From positions 1 to 64,000 of the forward strand of contig VXBP01004087.1 in assembly GCA_013400115.1 (NCBI GenBank): a stretch of 64,000 nt of DNA. Direction: 5' to 3'. Positions 60,371 to 64,000 of the stretch are shown here, one piece after another; position 1 is the first letter of the stretch, and every line of letters starts with the position of its first letter. The notes beneath the pieces are model-generated. The model was not told the origin of the DNA and did no database searches. It saw only the letters and a program-made list of their open reading frames with translations. The stretch comes from Rhinopomastus cyanomelas (Eukaryota; Chordata; Aves; Bucerotiformes; Rhinopomastidae). A program made the position numbers and the translations under genes.

Positions 60371-61066
60371 AGCAGTCCTGTGGAAAGGGACTTGGGGGTG
60401 CTGATGGGTGAAAAACTGGACACAAGCCACCAGTGTGCAATCGCAGCTCAGAAGGCCAATCACATTGTAGGCTGCATCAAAAGAACTGTGGACAGCAGAT
60501 CAAGAGAGGTGGTTCTGCCCCTCTGCTCTGCTCTGGTGAGACCTCACCTGCAGTATTGTGTCCATTCTGGAGCCCCCGGCACAAGAAGGATGCAAACAGA
60601 CTGGAGCACGTCCAGAGGAGGGCCACTAAAATGATCAGGGGAATGGAGTATCTCTCATGAGGACAGCCTGAGGCAGCTGGGGCTGTTCAGTCCCAACTGA
60701 ACAGAAGAAAAAACGGCTCCAGGGGGACTTTCTTTTGAATTTACAGTACCTGGGGGGGGGCTTACATGAAGTCAGGGGAAGGTCTTTTCAAGAGGGTTTG
60801 AATGGATAGGACAAGGAGCAATGGGTTCAAGCTGGGAAAGGAGAAATTTAGGCTGGATATTAGAAACAAGTTCTTCAATGTGAGGGTGGTTTGTTGCTGG
60901 AATGAGCTGCCCAGGGAAGTGGTGGGGGCCTCATCTCTGGAGTCATTTAAGGTCAGGTTTGATGAGGCTCTGAGCAGCCTGACCTAGGTAGAGTTGTCCC
61001 TGTGTAGGGAGGTTGGAATGGATGACATCAAGAGGTCATTTCCAGCCTAGAACATTCTATGATTCA
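60371..61066 (+). mobile_element. CR1 LINE 3' part of a different subfamily
   Basis: Shows ERDLGVLMGEKLDTSHQCAI, AAQKANHIVGCIKRTVDSRS, REVVLPLCSALVRPHLQYCV, then FKLGKEKFRLDIRNKFFNVR and CWNELPREVVGASSLESFKV. It ends at AACATTCTATGATTC. The C-terminal wording (RLDIRN, ELPREVVGASS) differs from the HINLRRNF subfamily common elsewhere in the window. Confidence 0.93.
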
Positions 61067-63248
61067 ATTATTCATTACTTAACTCTTTGGTTTTCTAATT
61101 TGCAATTATCAATAACTCCAAGATGATGCGACTTCTTGGTTTCTGATGAAGTCAATACTTTATTCCTGAATTCCTGTCTGCATTAATCAACCACATGTAA
61201 TTTAATGAAATCTTTGTGCTGACTTCAATGAATTCTACATCAGTGCACAGGGAAGTAAACACAGTTATATCATGTCTACTGTCCTATGAGAAATAAATAA
61301 AAAATGTTATTTGATATATTGGATATTCTTGAATATTCTCTTGAATGCATTCTGGACAAAAACTCCCAAAATATAAATGATCTAATTCATTTTATATGGA
61401 AAATAGAGTGCCAGGGTGGACTTTCAGGCAGGTATCAAAAAAGAGAAAAAAATATGAAAACACAGAAAAAGAACCAGGAAATTAAAATTAATAAGGTAAC
61501 ACTTACTTTTCACTTGTTACAATGAATTTTTAATTCTTGTTACAAAAGAGAGAAGAAGATGAAAAGCCCTTCAGGTTTATGCAGCAGTACGACACGGAAG
61601 CTTGCTCTTGCCTTCAGAAATCCACAACTAAAGACACAAACTGCACTAGCGGTTTTTATTGTGTAAGAGAAATATTTTGTCTTAGTGCTAACTGCTCAGC
61701 CATAATGAGCTATTTTATTTTGCATCCTGTTGTTGAAGATTTTTTATGAGAATCTTTACTCTTCCGTATTGAGAAGTATTTTAGAGTTTTCATTCTTCAT
61801 TGGCTTAAAGGTCATTATCAATTCTAGTTATTTTGCCCATAGCTCTTCCTTGTTTTCATGCAACTTTCCAGCCCTTCACTGACCTTTGAAAAACTTGTGA
61901 AAGTCACGGTAATTTTTATCTGAAGTCATAGGCTTTGAAGCGTAACAGTCTTCCATCATACGCTCACAACTTAGCCTTTAGGAACTGTGAATCAAACATT
62001 CCTGTTTAAAACAAGTTTAATGCAGAAATGCAATTACTAAAGAAATGTGAAATAACTTAAACCTAGTTTGAGGCATTAGCCTTCCCATTCATTTAACCAC
62101 TTTGACTGGATAAGTGCTAAGTTAATTTTTAGTTGCCTGTCAGTAGGTTCCATCACCATGCAATAATTTGAAGAATTGATGTACTGTGCTGGTGGGCAGA
62201 AACAATAGAGAATTATCTCTCTGAATTCACATTATTGAGCAGTTTCTCTGTTATGCTGCCCATTAACTTAAAGGAGAACATTTTGCCATGCCAAGTACAT
62301 AACACTACCAGCTGTAGCATTCCAGTGTGTGAGTTTGGTTGATGCAACTTAGAAAAAAAAAATGTTCAGTTTTGCAATATGGCTGTAACTAGGGATTCTT
62401 AATCACAGGTTCTACATGTGTTAAGATGGTGTAATTTTAAGATTCTGTTGTGTTGATGGGTCAGCTTTTAGCTGCTGTGATGTAGGAGCAAGGGTGATTT
62501 GCAACTGTCTTTTGCTTATGTATCAGAACGAAAGACAAAGCCAAGAGCTAATAAGTTAATAGTTTAAAAATACCTCAGACAAATTAAAAAAAAAGCTTTC
62601 GACAAATGTTACTTCTTTATTCTTCTTTCACCTCCTAATTCGGGGTTCACAAGACTTTGATACCTCACAACAGATTCCACCCTTGTTTTCGTGCTAAAAA
62701 TCTGAAATGAATATATTGGCTTGAACGGAGGAGCTTATCTTACTGAGATTTTTAATCACGGAATGTACAGTGATTTGGGGTTCTCTTTCATCTCCTCTGT
62801 CTAGTGTTGAATGCAAAGCTCTTTGGGGAAATCCGGCTGATCTACAGAAAAAAATACCATATGTCACTTTCTGCTGTGTTGACAAAAGCAAATTCTAGTC
62901 AGAAAAGCAATGACCTTAAACAAAGGAAAAGCCAGACAGCTAAATTAATTTTACCCACTTCTGATACAGTGCAATATAAGGCAAATCGACTTTTCACATC
63001 TACCAAATGGATATACAACCCTTGCTTCCACAATCCTGGCTTAAAGGAAGAGTTTTGCTGTAGAAATTGCATCCATATCTTTGTCTAGATGGAACTATGG
63101 ATGAAAAACAACAGGAAAAAAGGAAAGCCATTTTGTGTAGAATATTGTCCTCGGTCTAGAAGCATTTCTGATATGTCCAGCTCTGCAAAAATTATGGGAT
63201 CCCCATTTTATGGCTCCCTTTTATTCTGACCTCTTCAGGTAGACATGT
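61067..63248. other. 2.2 kb unique sequence
   Basis: No exon recognised. ORFs at 61304-61525, 61537-61749 and 62804-63088 have no known motif or convincing splice context. Confidence 0.5.
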
Positions 63249-63332
63249 CTCACAGAATGACAGAATCATAGAACATTAAAGATTGGAAAGGACCTCAAAA
63301 GATAATCTAGTCCAATCCTCTGACTTTGAGCA
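63249..63332 (-). mobile_element. Short antisense CR1 3' end with complete tail
   Basis: TCACAGAATGACAGAATCAT followed by AAAGATTGGAAAGGACCTC and TAATCTAGTCCAATCC; the element is truncated right after the hairpin region. Confidence 0.88.
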
Positions 63333-64000
63333 GTTATTGCAAGTAGACTGGGAAACTGGTAAATATATGACAAATCAGGCCACGGTAAAGCTTTTGTAAT
63401 GGTGCTGACTGTTTCTGACCCTTATGTCTTGGCAATTAGTTTATTTTCACCACCACTCAGAGTTTATCAACAATGATAACAGATTTCATAGTAGCTTTTG
63501 AGAAAGTAGACAATGGGACAGAAAGGACACCCATTACTTAATTTTTAGGTTGTATCACGACCAAAAAGAAGTTTATGTCTTATAAAATCACAGCTAAATC
63601 ATTAGTCATGAGGTTAAACAGAAATCAAAAGACACCACATGTAAACAGATCAATTAACCTTTGTTTGTACTATTCATACGAATCCTAAACCTGACCATTT
63701 AGAGATTTAAGACTGATAAAAATACAGGGTTTAAGCATTAGGAGGATAAGACCCTTTTTGATCCTCTCATTTGCCAGTTTGTCAACGCTGCCTTTTCTTC
63801 TAAATGCTTTTTTTATTTTTTATTGTATGCAAAACAATTAATCCTCTTCTGGGAAGGTCTTAAGGCTAAAGTCTGTACACTAACATCAGGGCAGTCTTCA
63901 CCAGATGTCTTTAGACTTTTACAGAGAACACAAGACTTTTTTTTTTTTCCCCAGATGTCAAAATAACCTTTATTTCCAGTCTGAAAGGACTTGGTCACCA
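63333..64000. other. Unique sequence to the window edge
   Basis: No gene seen. A poly-T run followed by CCCCAG at about 63939-63956 resembles a splice acceptor, but the sequence after it is not a recognisable MCT exon. Confidence 0.45.

Noticed and set aside
59929..60411. 160-codon ORF downstream of the transporter exons, considered as the next MCT exon
   Set aside because: No MCT motif (no LGLALNF, no KRRxxANG) and its last part is CR1.

Overview
The window looks like draft bird genomic DNA. It is AT-rich, intergenic or intronic vertebrate sequence, broken by many CR1 retrotransposon copies whose 3' ends carry the 8-base ATTCTATG/ATTCTGTG tail typical of avian CR1. There is no operon structure, no rRNA or tRNA that I recognise, no CRISPR array and no long host ORF. 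Assembly breaks are visible: a 259-base N run at 50935-51193 and single Ns at 20775 and 36851. By my hand tally CR1 covers about 14-15 kb of 64 kb, roughly 23%. That is well above the single-digit percentages usual for birds and suggests a lineage with a CR1 burst, such as woodpeckers and relatives or hornbills and hoopoes. This placement is inference.

The only host gene I can support is on the + strand at 56036-57302. Two consecutive exons with intact AG/GT splice sites encode the N-terminus of a monocarboxylate transporter most like MCT4 (SLC16A3). The first coding exon has the start codon, the signature DGGWGW of TM1 and the FPKAV segment, but one extra base in a 7-T run shifts the frame. 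The second is exactly 144 nt, phase 1-1, and open throughout. The later exons are not visible before 64000. This is either an assembly indel in a working gene or an unprocessed pseudogene or decaying paralog.

Layout. 1-5.9 kb: three CR1 blocks, including a tail-to-tail pair that forms a long inverted repeat. 5.9-11.3 kb: several CR1 subfamilies and a possible solo LTR with a 22-bp minisatellite. 11.3-21 kb: mostly unique, with short CR1 3' ends. 21.0-30.1 kb: a 9-kb CR1-free stretch with candidate conserved noncoding sequence and a GGAA microsatellite. 30-37 kb: sparse repeats. 37.4-39.1 kb: a long CR1 copy with much of its reverse transcriptase. 41-44.9 kb and 48.2-52.2 kb: dense, mostly minus-strand CR1, including a likely 5'-inverted element. 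54.3-58.1 kb: the transporter exons embedded among CR1 copies. 58-64 kb: mostly unique, with one CR1 of about 0.7 kb.

The most unusual signals concern how CR1 has moved here. Two opposite-strand copies share an identical 27-nt sequence beyond the normal tail. Two copies show the same fusion of one CR1 subfamily to the 3' end of another. Several copies of about 100 nt begin at almost the same internal point.
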